Shown: positions 8,822 to 18,321, counted from the first letter of the stretch. The stretch: 64,000 nt of DNA from Legionellaceae bacterium (GCA_029210265.1 JARGNP010000001.1:443271-507270), one strand, 5' to 3'. Numbers and translations: made by a program. The notes: generated from the sequence alone by a model not told the origin.

Positions 8822-8936
8822 AATAATGCTATAAATTTACGATAAAGAACGCAGAGTTTAACATGCCTCCATTGCTTTTAAATACTCAATCTGATAATTT
8901 GTGAGCTTCTTTATTATGTGTTGCTAGGAAATAATC

Positions 8937-10319
8937 GTGTCTTCGCCCAAGCGTGTTTTAAGTGTTTTTTCGCTGGTTATGATTAACGTAATTGCCGTTG
9001 ATAGTTTACGTACGCTACCTATTTCAGCACAGCTCGGTTTTTCTCTTGTTACATACTACGCTTTTGCCGCCATCGTTTTTTTTATTCCGGTAGCCCTTGT
9101 TGCAGCTGAACTCGCCACCGCTTACCCAACCACCGGAGGCATTTATATCTGGGTACGTGAGGCCTTTGGAAGACGAACAGCCTTCATGACAATATGGCTA
9201 CAATGGATTTATAACATTGTGTGGTACCCCACCATCATGGCTTTTGTAGTCGCGACACTTGCATATTTATTTGATCCTAATTTAGCCAATCATAAAATCT
9301 ATTTACTCTCAACAATGATTGGACTGTTTTGGCTTTTTACTTTATTAAACTGCTTTGGTATGAAAATTTCAGGCCTTGTGAGTATGCTCGGCGCCTGCTT
9401 TGGAACCATTCTTCCGATGTTTGTGATAGCCTGTTTAGGACTTTTTTGGCTTTTCCAAGGCCGTCCACTCGCAACAGATATATCAACAAGTTGGCTGCCT
9501 GATTTTAGAGTTTTTGGTAATTTATCTCTATTTTCTGCTGTACTTTTTGGTTTGCTCGGTATGGAAATGTCCGCTGTTCATGCTGAAGAAGTCAAACAAC
9601 CTCAACGCGATTATCCCCGAGCCCTGCTCTATTCAACGCTGATTATTTTTTCAACACTTGTGCTTGGCTCGCTTGCCATTATCATGGTTATTCCTAGCGA
9701 GTCGCTGAGTATGGTCTCCGGTTTAATCGATGCGTATGCGATTTTTTTTGAAGCTTATCACCTCGCCTGGTTAACCCCCATTGTTGCTGTTCTAATCGTA
9801 CTGGGTGCCATCAGCGGCATTTCAGCTTGGATTATTGGTCCAACCAAAGGCCTACTGGTTGCAGCTCGCGATGGTTGTATTCCCAAAAGATTTACAACAA
9901 CGAACAAACACGGCACACCCACGACGATTTTAATCACGCAAGCAGTTATTTTCACCTGTTTAACCAGTATTTTTGTACTGTTTAAAACCATCAATGCAGC
10001 CTACTGGATGCTCAGTGCCATGTGCGCACAAATGGCGCTTTTGGTTTATGTCTTTATGTTCGCAGCGGTGATTAAGCTACGTTACAGCAAACCAAACCAA
10101 CGAGGTGCTTACCGTATTCCCGGAGGACTTCTTGGTGTATGGCTGGTTGCAGGCACAGGGATTATTTGCTGTGTGTTAACTATCTTGATTGGCTTCGTTC
10201 CACCAACACAGATTCCAATTCACAACGTTGCACTCTTTGAAGCGTTTTTAATTGGCGGTTTACTCTTTTTTACAGCTACACCTTGGTTTTTTGTAAAAAA
10301 AGAATTACTTTCAGAATAA
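8937..10319 (+). CDS. APC superfamily amino acid permease/antiporter
   Basis: The 460-residue protein has about 12 hydrophobic segments and the APC signatures AAELATAYPTTGGIYIWVRE in helix 2 and GMEMSAVHAEEVKQPQRDYP between helices 6 and 7. The latter is characteristic of GadC/YjeM-like amino acid transporters. It probably exchanges or imports amino acids across the inner membrane, but the substrate cannot be read from the sequence. The start is GTG at 8937, preceded by AGGAA at 8926-8930. The 3' end overlaps the convergent hydrolase gene by 44 bases. It is divergent from pabB. Confidence 0.85.
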   Translation: MSSPKRVLSVFSLVMINVIAVDSLRTLPISAQLGFSLVTYYAFAAIVFFIPVALVAAELATAYPTTGGIYIWVREAFGRRTAFMTIWLQWIYNIVWYPTIMAFVVATLAYLFDPNLANHKIYLLSTMIGLFWLFTLLNCFGMKISGLVSMLGACFGTILPMFVIACLGLFWLFQGRPLATDISTSWLPDFRVFGNLSLFSAVLFGLLGMEMSAVHAEEVKQPQRDYPRALLYSTLIIFSTLVLGSLAIIMVIPSESLSMVSGLIDAYAIFFEAYHLAWLTPIVAVLIVLGAISGISAWIIGPTKGLLVAARDGCIPKRFTTTNKHGTPTTILITQAVIFTCLTSIFVLFKTINAAYWMLSAMCAQMALLVYVFMFAAVIKLRYSKPNQRGAYRIPGGLLGVWLVAGTGIICCVLTILIGFVPPTQIPIHNVALFEAFLIGGLLFFTATPWFFVKKELLSE

Positions 10320-11091
10320 GCTCAGCCGTTGCTTGGGGATGCTCAAACGGAAACATATGCGTCCCCTCTGTTTTAAACGATGAAATACCGTAGCGTCGCT
10401 GCATATGACGTCGATCGGTTACATGAATCACATCACTATCACTCCCATAAATTAAAGCGCTCGGAACATGTAGCTTTTTCGGATAAGCTGATAGTGAGTG
10501 CGGCATCGTACGATAAATTTGATACTCAATCTTTGAATCAAAACGCAAAGTACAACCCGACGCATTCTGCGTCATGCCATAATCAATATAATCATATAAA
10601 CAAGCGTCGGTAAAATGCTTAAAAAGCTCACGGCGTTTTAAGTACCCAAACGCTGCGTCACGTGTTGGCCAATGACGTCGTCGAAATTGAGTACGCTGCG
10701 CGGGTGTTATTTTATCAATAAAACCTAATGCTTTAGAGAGATGAAGCCCCCGCTGCCTTATCCGGCTTAATAAAGGCGAATCGAGTAAAATAATTGCTTT
10801 AAATAAATCAGGTTCTTTTAACGCAGCTAATATATTTAATACACCGCCAAGTGAATGCCCCACAGCCACCACAGGCTCATCTGACTTGCTGCGTACACTT
10901 GCTATGACTTCATCTGTAAGTGCTTCCCAGTTATCTAAAACAGGAAATTCAGGCGTATGTCCAACTTTGTCAATATAATCGCACTCAAAATACGGCGCAA
11001 GTGCGGTGAGCATTTGTCGATAACAAGGCGAAGGAAAGCCATTCCCATGTGAAAAATGAAGTTTAGGTTTATCCCCCAATTGCTCACTCAT
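10276..11091 (-). CDS. Alpha/beta hydrolase
   Basis: This 271-residue protein has the alpha/beta hydrolase layout: HGNGFPSPCYR as oxyanion region, the nucleophile elbow VAVGHSLGG (about residues 76-84), LIYGSDSDVI with the acid residue and a histidine in TEGTHMFPFEHP. A serine hydrolase acting on a small ester or lipid is expected; the substrate is unknown. Its ATG overlaps the stop of the DUF1189 gene by 4 bases, so the two form an operon. It overlaps the permease by 44 bases on the other strand. Confidence 0.85.
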   Translation of the reverse strand: MSEQLGDKPKLHFSHGNGFPSPCYRQMLTALAPYFECDYIDKVGHTPEFPVLDNWEALTDEVIASVRSKSDEPVVAVGHSLGGVLNILAALKEPDLFKAIILLDSPLLSRIRQRGLHLSKALGFIDKITPAQRTQFRRRHWPTRDAAFGYLKRRELFKHFTDACLYDYIDYGMTQNASGCTLRFDSKIEYQIYRTMPHSLSAYPKKLHVPSALIYGSDSDVIHVTDRRHMQRRYGISSFKTEGTHMFPFEHPQATAELILKVILFLQKTKV

Positions 11092-11999
11092 CTAACAGCG
11101 ATCATCCGACTCGCTTGTCGATAGGCAATAACGCCGAAACAAAAATATAATGCGAGCAACGCGACATACACAAAACCTTTACCTGGAATGACCCCGTCAA
11201 ACAAAACCAAGACCGAGCAAATAACGGCAAGCGGTGTGGAAGCGACAAAAAGAAGGCGTGATGACTCAAAAAAAGAAAGCTCAATTTTAAACGCCATGCG
11301 TGCTGTAAACTGAGCAAAAAGAACCATGGATAATAAGATCGTCATAAACACAGAAGCATTCAACGACACAACGATCGGATAAACGGCGATAAGACATATA
11401 TTTTTCAAAGCTTTTATATGCAACGTATCAAGCCATGATGTAATCCAAAAATCTTCATTTTCTATCGATTCCCAAGGAATAACGGAGTCTTTGTCTTCTA
11501 GCTTTTTTTCTTTATCCGTATACAAAAAATCTAAAAACCTAAAATTAACATGCATATCATGCTTGGTTACTAAAATTGAAGCCAATGGATAATTTGGATC
11601 AGGTAACTGATTAATATGGCCTTCTGTATCAATTATACTAATAACCTCATCGTTCTTATTTTTAATTAAATAAGGCATGGCTCGATCAAAAAAAACTTCG
11701 CCCGAACGAATAGAAAGTGGCGGTAAGCTCTTAAGAGGCGTTAAGATTTTTGTTTCTATGACTTGATTCAACGACCACATCAGCTGGATTGCATGAGGAA
11801 ATGTCATCACGGAAAGCATGATGAAAAAATAAAGCACGCCCAAGCCTCGCCAGCGTCGGACCACATCAACGTATAATTTACTTGAAAAAAACGCCAAATA
11901 AAAAGCATGCCTGGCCTTATACTCAGGCGCTTCACGTGCGGGTTTATTTTTGTTGTTTTTATTATTTTGTTTAAATACCGCAGGTAACAACGATTTCAC
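11088..11999 (-). CDS. DUF1189 family membrane protein
   Basis: A 303-residue protein with a first membrane helix at about 52-75, a periplasmic domain of about 130 residues, and four further helices in the C-terminal third. This layout, the KLYVDVVRRWRGLGVLYFFIM entry to helix 1 and the NINQLPDPNYP-like periplasmic region match DUF1189 proteins. Function is unknown. The N-terminus is rich in Asn and Lys. It is the first gene of a pair with the downstream hydrolase and follows clcA on the same strand after 15 bases, so all three may be one transcript. Confidence 0.75.
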   Translation of the reverse strand: MKSLLPAVFKQNNKNNKNKPAREAPEYKARHAFYLAFFSSKLYVDVVRRWRGLGVLYFFIMLSVMTFPHAIQLMWSLNQVIETKILTPLKSLPPLSIRSGEVFFDRAMPYLIKNKNDEVISIIDTEGHINQLPDPNYPLASILVTKHDMHVNFRFLDFLYTDKEKKLEDKDSVIPWESIENEDFWITSWLDTLHIKALKNICLIAVYPIVVSLNASVFMTILLSMVLFAQFTARMAFKIELSFFESSRLLFVASTPLAVICSVLVLFDGVIPGKGFVYVALLALYFCFGVIAYRQASRMIAVR

Positions 12000-12014
12000 A
12001 TGGTCTCCAAAATA

Positions 12015-13313
12015 TTACGTTTGTTGCTTATTATTAGTGAGCGTACGTCGCAATAATTGCGTATAAATCGGTGGTACACCAGCCAATTGAACCACCGTTG
12101 TTGCCGTCAAACACGCGATCATGAGCGGTAAAATTAACGCATAATTTTGCGTCATTTCAACCACCAAAACAATCCCTGTAATCGGCGCTCGAACAGCCGC
12201 CGAAAAAAGCGCTCCCATGCCTGCAACAGCCAGCATACCCGGATGAATCGCAACGCCAGGCAAAAAATATTCAAATGCAATCGCTACAGTAAGCCCTAAA
12301 AGCGTTCCTAGAGCAAGCATGGGTGCAAAAATACCACCCGGCACACCGGTTCCGTAACAAAGCATCGTCATGACAAAACGCACCACAAGCAAAGCTAAAA
12401 GCATCTTTATTCCAGGTGTGAGCGTTAGTGACTGGGCAATAATGTGATACCCGCCCCCTACCGCATTAGGCCACATCGATGTCAAAAGACCAACCGTCAC
12501 GGCAACACCTGCAACATAAACAACACGCGTGCGAAATGTTTGGCGGTCCATCCCATTCAATACAGCCATTAAGGTGCGGTTAAAGATAATCCCAATAAAA
12601 CCGACCAGTAATCCAAAAATAAAAAATATCCATAGTGAACTTAAACCTGGAGCTTCAAATACTTCCATCACAATCGAGGGCTTAGTACCCATTATCGATT
12701 GTAAAACAAAGGTAGAGGCAACACAGCTCAATGCAACCGTCTTAAAATGCAAAAAAGAAAGGGGATACGCTTCTCGCATTTCTTCCATCACAAATAAAAC
12801 ACCGGCAAGGGGTGCATTAAACGCGGTGGCAAGCCCAGCACCGGCCCCCGACGCAATCAAGGCATCACGACGCTTACGGCTTAATTTAGCGCCGGTTCCT
12901 ATCGCCTCACCTAAGTTTCCCCCCATTTGAATGGTTGGTCCTTCACGCCCAAGCACCATGCCACTTACTATTGAGAGCACGCCCCCCAGAAATTTCACAG
13001 GCAAAACACGCATCCATCGTATGGAACGCTTATGCATTAAAGCACCTTCAATTTCTTGCACACCACTGCCTGAGGCTTCAGGAGCAACACGCCTTACCAA
13101 AAACCACGTGAGCAACACGAAAATAAGCGAAATTAAAGCTGATATGATGAGTTCAGATATGCCCCAAGCACTTGCATAAGCATAGCTTTGAGCTAATCCA
13201 TCGCCAAGTCGCTCGATACATAACTGAAAAGCAGCGCCAATACATCCCGTTAGCATGCCGACTAAGATTGCTAGAGCATAAAATATAAGAATTTTTTTAT
13301 AACGCGTGAACAT
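12015..13313 (-). CDS. clcA: ClC-type chloride/proton exchanger
   Basis: The 432-residue protein shows the ClC selectivity-filter motifs: GSGVQEIEG (about 82-90), GREGPTIQMGG (about 122-132) with the gating glutamate, and GTGVPGGIFAPMLALG (about 325-340). Repeated hydrophobic helices fit the 18-helix fold. It exchanges two chloride ions for a proton across the inner membrane and in other bacteria supports acid resistance. The size matches ClcA without a C-terminal CBS domain. Confidence 0.92.
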   Translation of the reverse strand: MFTRYKKILIFYALAILVGMLTGCIGAAFQLCIERLGDGLAQSYAYASAWGISELIISALISLIFVLLTWFLVRRVAPEASGSGVQEIEGALMHKRSIRWMRVLPVKFLGGVLSIVSGMVLGREGPTIQMGGNLGEAIGTGAKLSRKRRDALIASGAGAGLATAFNAPLAGVLFVMEEMREAYPLSFLHFKTVALSCVASTFVLQSIMGTKPSIVMEVFEAPGLSSLWIFFIFGLLVGFIGIIFNRTLMAVLNGMDRQTFRTRVVYVAGVAVTVGLLTSMWPNAVGGGYHIIAQSLTLTPGIKMLLALLVVRFVMTMLCYGTGVPGGIFAPMLALGTLLGLTVAIAFEYFLPGVAIHPGMLAVAGMGALFSAAVRAPITGIVLVVEMTQNYALILPLMIACLTATTVVQLAGVPPIYTQLLRRTLTNNKQQT

Positions 13314-13394
13314 TGCACTACCCCTGTGCTTAAAACCTTGCAGCCCCTTGCTAGGATATTTTATTCTACGTTAAATCATAATTAAAACACACAT

Positions 13395-13422
13395 AAAAAA
13401 CCCCATGGCGTGAAGCACGGGG
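13395..13422 (-). terminator. Rho-independent terminator for the 13470 gene
   Basis: Read on the minus strand, a 7-bp stem (CCCCGTG / CATGGGG with one G-T wobble, 8-base loop) is followed by six T. It lies 48 bases past the stop of the gene at 13470-14117 and ends that transcript before clcA. Confidence 0.8.
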
Positions 13423-13469
13423 TCGAATAGATCGTTGTCATTGTCCGATAATCACACAAAACGTAATTA

Positions 13470-14117
13470 CTAAATACGGGTGAGATCGAGAATATCATCT
13501 TCTTCTTTTTTATCATCTTGATTCTTTAATTTAATACACTCATTTAACCTCGTGCTAATATCTTCCAAGGCTTCTTTTGCATCATTGAGCGACTTCATTG
13601 GACGAGGCAAGAATTGAGATTGGCCCGTAGCCCGAAGGGAAAAACGTGTTTCACCTAAATTCGCCTTATCTTTCTCTAATGTCATAAACGTAAATATTTT
13701 CCCAAACCTCTCACAAAGTCCACGAAGAACATTGATAAAATCCATCTGGATCCGTTCTAATGCCGAAACATTCGTTGAAACCACATCTTCCCCTTGGTAC
13801 TCACTCCCCAGCTCAGTCATATCAGCTGAAATGTCTGTGCAAATAAAGTTACTCTCAAGACTTGATTGAAACGCTTGAAAACTCTTCATCTTTTCTTCAT
13901 TCGTAGAATATTCTGAACTGAAACACCCATCTATAACCTTAAGATTTTCTAGTAGGCCATCAGTAAGCGATACAACCTGAGCAATTGGGTGGTAACTAGA
14001 AGTTGTTGTAGTATGAGCTCGATACTCTTTTAAAAATTTCTCACAAATATCCTGGGATTTACGCAAAACAAGAACAAATTCTTTGGTCAACAACTCTTGC
14101 TTTTTTTTATTATCCAT
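13470..14117 (-). CDS. Unknown 215-residue protein, paralogue of its upstream neighbour
   Basis: I do not recognise a family. The protein is soluble, acidic and mostly helical. It shares its length (215) and much of its sequence with the gene at 14142-14789. The best conserved segments are near the start (KKxxLxKEFVxxLxKxQDIC), around residue 125 (LRGLCxR), and at 150-195 (ETRFxLRATG, SQFLPRPMKSLNDA). The two genes are 24 bases apart on one strand and end at a terminator, so they form an operon born by tandem duplication. No signal peptide or catalytic motif is visible. Confidence 0.7.
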   Translation of the reverse strand: MDNKKKQELLTKEFVLVLRKSQDICEKFLKEYRAHTTTTSSYHPIAQVVSLTDGLLENLKVIDGCFSSEYSTNEEKMKSFQAFQSSLESNFICTDISADMTELGSEYQGEDVVSTNVSALERIQMDFINVLRGLCERFGKIFTFMTLEKDKANLGETRFSLRATGQSQFLPRPMKSLNDAKEALEDISTRLNECIKLKNQDDKKEEDDILDLTRI

Positions 14118-14141
14118 AAGTCACCTATATAATTTAATACA

Positions 14142-14789
14142 CTAACAGAACGTAGAGGGATCTTCATAAAACGATTTAGATGCATTATCAACTTCATTAT
14201 TTAATTCAATGCAGGTATTTAGCCTCGAGCTAATATCATCCAGTGCTATCATCGCGTCATTGAGCGACTTCATTGGACGAGGAAGAAACTGAGAATGCCC
14301 CGTTGCCCGAAGAGCAAAACGTGTTTCATCTAAATTTGGCTTATCTGCGTCGAATTTTGTAGCTGTAAATATCGCCTCAATCCTTTGACAAAGTCCACGA
14401 AGAGCATCTGTTAACTCCATCCCGATCCGATCCAATTTTGAATAATACTTTGAAACATCTGTATTGTTAAGCACCTCAGTCGAATCGTCATCCCTTCTAA
14501 AAGATAAAGAAATATGATTAAGCCCTGTTTGAAATATGTTAAAAGCTTGGTGATTTTTCAAATCTATAGCTTTGTTGCCTGGGCTCACAAGATCTAAATC
14601 ATTCGTTGCCTGAATAATAAACTCCTGTAGCATCTTATTGCGTGTAATACACTGCTGAAGGGCTACCGAAGAATTTTTTTCATTGAGTTCGTTAAACTCA
14701 CGCCCGCATTTTAAGCAAATATCTTGAGCTTTGGTAAGAGTACTGACAAATTCTTTGAGCAATTTTTTGTGTTTTTTTATATTATCCAT
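14142..14789 (-). CDS. Unknown 215-residue protein, upstream paralogue
   Basis: First gene of the duplicated pair. The C-terminal third (LDETRFALRATGHSQFLPRP and the following helix) is the most conserved part relative to 13470-14117; the middle is divergent, so the duplication is not recent. Helical, no membrane segment, no signal peptide. It starts 15 bases upstream of a good bidirectional terminator region on its 5' side, so its promoter must lie in the short gap at 14790-14827. Function unknown. Confidence 0.7.
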   Translation of the reverse strand: MDNIKKHKKLLKEFVSTLTKAQDICLKCGREFNELNEKNSSVALQQCITRNKMLQEFIIQATNDLDLVSPGNKAIDLKNHQAFNIFQTGLNHISLSFRRDDDSTEVLNNTDVSKYYSKLDRIGMELTDALRGLCQRIEAIFTATKFDADKPNLDETRFALRATGHSQFLPRPMKSLNDAMIALDDISSRLNTCIELNNEVDNASKSFYEDPSTFC

Positions 14790-14827
14790 AAAACACCTGT
14801 TTAATTTAATACGCTTGATAACGCTGT

Positions 14828-14857
14828 AAAAACCCCATGAAAGATCATGGGGTTTTT
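14828..14857. terminator. Bidirectional terminator after the L,D-transpeptidase gene
   Basis: AAAAACCCCATGA at 14828-14840 and TCATGGGGTTTTT at 14845-14857 form a perfect 13-bp stem with a four-base loop. The T-run is present on both strands. On the minus strand it ends the L,D-transpeptidase transcript 22 bases past its stop. Confidence 0.88.
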
Positions 14858-14879
14858 AATATCTTGGGTATAAAATTAA

Positions 14880-15437
14880 TTAATAAGGTTTCACTACGAC
14901 GGTGGTACCGACGTTCATGAAATTCTCATTAAGCCATTTGGCAGCACTTGGTAATACCCGAACACACCCATGACTGGCGTTGTAGCGTGGTACTTCGTAC
15001 GCAGCATGGATAGAATAACCTTTGTAGAAATGCATGCAGTACGGCATACGTGCGCCACCACCGGTCTCGATTGGATATTTACCAGACTTACAATTTTCGC
15101 CTTTTTTAGAGTAAACACGATAGGTTCCGGTAACGGTTTTGCAAGGTCGTCCCACGTCTTCACAATATGACTTACCACCTGATGCGGCACCTGTTTTGAC
15201 TAAGTTACCCTGAGCATCGTACGCACCCCAAGCCGTAGCTTTCGGATCAAAAATAAATACTTTTCGACCGGTCGCCTTACGTTGAGCTGGAAATGCATGT
15301 GAACCACGCGTATCAAGATCATGCGCCATGGTATAATGGGTATGCCCCGCGTCATCCACAATAGGAACTGAGCGAGTTGTCGAGGCACAAGAAACCGCTA
15401 AAATACAAAGCGGTACAACTATAATTTCTTTATTCAC
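14880..15437 (-). CDS. L,D-transpeptidase (YkuD domain) lipoprotein
   Basis: The 185-residue protein begins with a lipoprotein signal (LCILAVSCAS, lipidated Cys about residue 17) and carries the YkuD catalytic motif SHGCVRVLPSAAKWL (about 155-169) with HFYKGYSIHAAYE before it. Such enzymes form 3-3 peptidoglycan cross-links or attach proteins to peptidoglycan in the periplasm. The domain fills the whole protein; there is no LysM or proline-rich binding domain. A ribosome binding site (GGGAGGA) lies at 15447-15453. It is a single gene closed by the terminator at 14828. Confidence 0.9.
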   Translation of the reverse strand: MNKEIIVVPLCILAVSCASTTRSVPIVDDAGHTHYTMAHDLDTRGSHAFPAQRKATGRKVFIFDPKATAWGAYDAQGNLVKTGAASGGKSYCEDVGRPCKTVTGTYRVYSKKGENCKSGKYPIETGGGARMPYCMHFYKGYSIHAAYEVPRYNASHGCVRVLPSAAKWLNENFMNVGTTVVVKPY

Positions 15438-15658
15438 AAGTCAATCCTCCCTTTTGGTTAACTTAACTATCGGTCGGATTGTAAAAATATTTAGCAAAAA
15501 TTTAATTTATTTTTATTCTTTTTGATTTCTCTCACTATATTTATCAGGATAAGAATAGATGCAAACAAAAAAACAGAGCCAAAAAACTACGGTGACGTAT
15601 CGGCACGCATACATAAATCTAGCCGCGACCTCATCGAGCTAAGCTTTATCTCTTGCAA

Positions 15659-15691
15659 AACCAGTTCCTAATTTCTCAATAGAAACTGGTT
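15659..15691. other. Inverted repeat in the 15438-15720 gap
   Basis: AACCAGTT at 15659-15666 and AACTGGTT at 15684-15691 form an 8-bp stem with a 17-base loop. It lies about 30 bases past the stop of the duplicated-domain protein and may be a weak terminator or stability element, but there is no long T-run. The rest of the gap holds no gene that I can see. Confidence 0.4.
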
Positions 15692-15720
15692 CATGATTAA
15701 TCTTCACTCTTAGATGTGAT

Positions 15721-17433
15721 TTAGGAGACTTTGCATTTCATATCGTTATTCCCATCGTCCTCAAAATGATTTTCATCTGAAACACCAGAAAAAAACGCTA
15801 AGCTCGAATCAGCGTTTGCAGAGGATACACGCGAGATATGATGCGTTGCAGTTTCAGGTAAAACAAATGGCGCACCATACTCAAAATCACTTCCAAGCCT
15901 GCGTAAGCTATTTAACTTGATTAATTTAGCATACGCTTGAGGTGATAAATCTGAAAAAGTAAAACCATAATAACAAGGACCTACGCGTAGATCTCGCTGT
16001 GCCATAGCAAAATTTGTAACGAATTCATTAAACGTGTCATTCCAAACCTCTTCAGGACGGAGAGGAGTACAGGCTCCAGCATCCCCTAAATTCTCCGTAT
16101 AGAGTGTTAGTTTTGAACCAGCGAACGCCCTAAATTCTGATAAATAATAAGCCATTTCCTGCCCGTCATCCGGAGGCATACTGAAAAAAAGAAGTGTGTT
16201 TTGAAAATCATCCTGCGTAAGCCTAGGTAGTACCCTCTCTTCATACAGTGATTTAATCGAAGCTTGGGTACATTCAAAACTTTCATCTAAATCAATTCGA
16301 GCCTCTTCAGGAAGTAGAGGTTGACGAACTTTCGTATCATATTCAGAACCTTTTTTTCCAATTCCAATAACTTGTGCAGATTTTTGATTATTAGACAATT
16401 GTTGTAAAAAATATGCCTCGATTAGACCACCACTATAACCAATACTGATCACATTCAAATTATTAGCAACAATTTCCTCGGCAATAATGGTCAAAACCGT
16501 GTTGGCTATGCTTCTATCTTTTTCTCCCATCCACCCACTAAACAAGTATGGCTCTAACCCAGAGGAAGAGCTAATATTTTTTTCTCTGTAAAACGCTTCA
16601 AATGATTGAACGGGCGTAAGTGCTTCTATAGAGGATGAGGATGCACGCGAGATATGATGCGTTGCAGTTTCAGGTAAAACAAATGGCGCACCATACTCAA
16701 AATCACTTCCAAGCCTGCGTAAGCTATTTAACTTGATTAATTTAGCATACGCTTGAGGTGATAAATCTGAAAAAGTAAAACCATAATAACAAGGACCTAC
16801 GCGTAGATCTCGCTGTGCCATAGCAAAATTTGTAACGAATTCATTAAACGTGTCATTCCAAACCTCTTCAGGACGGAGAGGAGTACAGGCTCCAGCATCC
16901 CCTAAATTCTCCGTATAGAGTGTTAGTTTTGAACCAGCGAACGCCCTAAATTCTGATAAATAATAAGCCATTTCCTGCCCGTCATCCGGAGGCATACTGA
17001 AAAAAAGAAGTGTGTTTTGAAAATCATCCTGCGTAAGCCTAGGTAGTACCCTCTCTTCATACAGTGATTTAATCGAAGCTTGGGTACATTCAAAACTTTC
17101 ATCTAAATCAATTCGAGCCTCTTCAGGAAGTAGAGGTTGACGAACTTTCGTATCATATTCAGAACCTTTTTTTCCAATTCCAATAACTTGTGCAGATTTT
17201 TGATTATTAGACAATTGTTGTAAAAAATATGCCTCGATTAGACCACCACTATAACCAATACTGATCACATTCAAATTATTAGCAACAATTTCCTCGGCAA
17301 TAATGGTCAAAACCGTGTTGGCTATGCTTCTATCTTTTTCTCCCATCCACCCACTAAACAAGTATGGCTCTAACCCAGAGGAAGAGCTAATATTTTTTTC
17401 TCTGTAAAACGCTTCAAATGATTGAACGGGCAT
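15721..17433 (-). CDS. Unknown protein of two identical 272-residue halves
   Basis: The 570-residue protein consists of two copies of one domain (residues about 3-264 and 275-536) that appear identical in sequence, followed by a short unique tail with an Asp/Asn-rich end. Each copy contains LNVISIGYSGGLIEAYFL, a glycine-rich strand-loop-helix pattern typical of Rossmann-like folds, and a cysteine-containing GPCYYGFTFSDLSP region. I do not recognise the family and see no signal peptide. The encoding DNA is a direct repeat with period 816 bp. The ancestral gene would encode about 300 residues. It lies downstream of alsD after a 150-base gap. Confidence 0.75.
   Translation of the reverse strand: MPVQSFEAFYREKNISSSSGLEPYLFSGWMGEKDRSIANTVLTIIAEEIVANNLNVISIGYSGGLIEAYFLQQLSNNQKSAQVIGIGKKGSEYDTKVRQPLLPEEARIDLDESFECTQASIKSLYEERVLPRLTQDDFQNTLLFFSMPPDDGQEMAYYLSEFRAFAGSKLTLYTENLGDAGACTPLRPEEVWNDTFNEFVTNFAMAQRDLRVGPCYYGFTFSDLSPQAYAKLIKLNSLRRLGSDFEYGAPFVLPETATHHISRASSSSIEALTPVQSFEAFYREKNISSSSGLEPYLFSGWMGEKDRSIANTVLTIIAEEIVANNLNVISIGYSGGLIEAYFLQQLSNNQKSAQVIGIGKKGSEYDTKVRQPLLPEEARIDLDESFECTQASIKSLYEERVLPRLTQDDFQNTLLFFSMPPDDGQEMAYYLSEFRAFAGSKLTLYTENLGDAGACTPLRPEEVWNDTFNEFVTNFAMAQRDLRVGPCYYGFTFSDLSPQAYAKLIKLNSLRRLGSDFEYGAPFVLPETATHHISRVSSANADSSLAFFSGVSDENHFEDDGNNDMKCKVS
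15828..16615. repeat. 788-bp direct repeat, copy 1 (gene 3' half)
   Basis: This segment and 16644-17431 match base for base wherever I compared them, with first mismatches just outside both ends (A/G on one side, G/A on the other). The offset is 816 bp, a multiple of three. The identity at synonymous positions indicates a very recent duplication, gene conversion or an assembly artefact. Confidence 0.9.
16644..17431. repeat. 788-bp direct repeat, copy 2 (gene 5' half)
   Basis: Second copy of the repeat described at 15828-16615. It contains the start of the gene. Unique sequence of 28 bases separates the two copies. Confidence 0.9.
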
Positions 17434-17583
17434 AAAGTATCCTTATCAAACTTAATTTTTAGATGGCCGTATATTACACACCATTCTTTTCTGTGTCACT
17501 ATATGACCCATGTGATCTAACAAAGAACATTTCCTCTGCTTGCAATCTGCGGAAATAAAATAAAAGTTGCTCTTATTTTAAAT

Positions 17584-18321
17584 TCAAATTTTGCGCTTGC
17601 CACCTTCAGCTTGGTTCAAAGCGATTGTCGGATCACCCGATAGATCAGCGTTTAAAAACATATCGGATTCGGGCATGGTAACCATCATTTTGTTGATATC
17701 CATGATCTGCAATTTTAAGTTTTTTCCAGAAATATCGAACACATGCCCCGCATGCTGATGATCCAATGACAGAAAATGCAGATGATAACCAGGAATATTG
17801 AATGATTTAGCGTATTCAGGAGACCAAAAACCAAGCAAGGTCCCTTCAATATTTCTTAATTTAAATTCCGCTTGCTGACTAGTCGCTGAAACAAGATCTG
17901 CTCCAGGCGAAGCTTGAGAGGCTACACGATATAAAACATGATCAAACACACCATCTATACGTATGGCATAAAATAGATTCTCTGAATGCCGCAAATAATC
18001 TATTTGAGAACACAGTTCATCCCAGTTACTCATCATCTTATCCAGTTTGACTGTACGATCGGCGACAAACTGTGTGTTCACCCAAAAAGGTACCCTACAG
18101 GCATCATCTGGCTCGACAACGTTGCCATCACTCAAGGCCTGAAACACGTGGCCATCGAGCATTAAACCTTCCCCATTCAATCCTTCATACGTTCCAAGAC
18201 CAAAATCTCCGCATGCTTTAATATCACTCAATTGAGCACATCCTTGGTAAACACCCTGAACTAACGCCGATGAAGTGGATACTTGAAACAGCGTATGTGT
18301 CGCAGGGCTCTTAGCAGTCAT
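17584..18321 (-). CDS. alsD: Alpha-acetolactate decarboxylase
   Basis: The 245-residue protein has the family signatures GDFGLGTYEGLNGEGLMLDG (about 38-57) and GYHLHFLSLDHQHAGHVFD, where the HxH pair and the later His bind zinc. It converts 2-acetolactate to acetoin, the second step of the acetoin/butanediol route. It starts 15 bases after the stop of alsS on the same strand, so both are one operon that diverts pyruvate to a neutral product. Length matches cytosolic AlsD/BudA enzymes. Confidence 0.93.
   Translation of the reverse strand: MTAKSPATHTLFQVSTSSALVQGVYQGCAQLSDIKACGDFGLGTYEGLNGEGLMLDGHVFQALSDGNVVEPDDACRVPFWVNTQFVADRTVKLDKMMSNWDELCSQIDYLRHSENLFYAIRIDGVFDHVLYRVASQASPGADLVSATSQQAEFKLRNIEGTLLGFWSPEYAKSFNIPGYHLHFLSLDHQHAGHVFDISGKNLKLQIMDINKMMVTMPESDMFLNADLSGDPTIALNQAEGGKRKI

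Noticed and set aside
12529..13179. Long plus-strand frames opposite clcA
   Set aside because: They are antisense shadows of a well-supported ClC gene with all family motifs and have no start signals.
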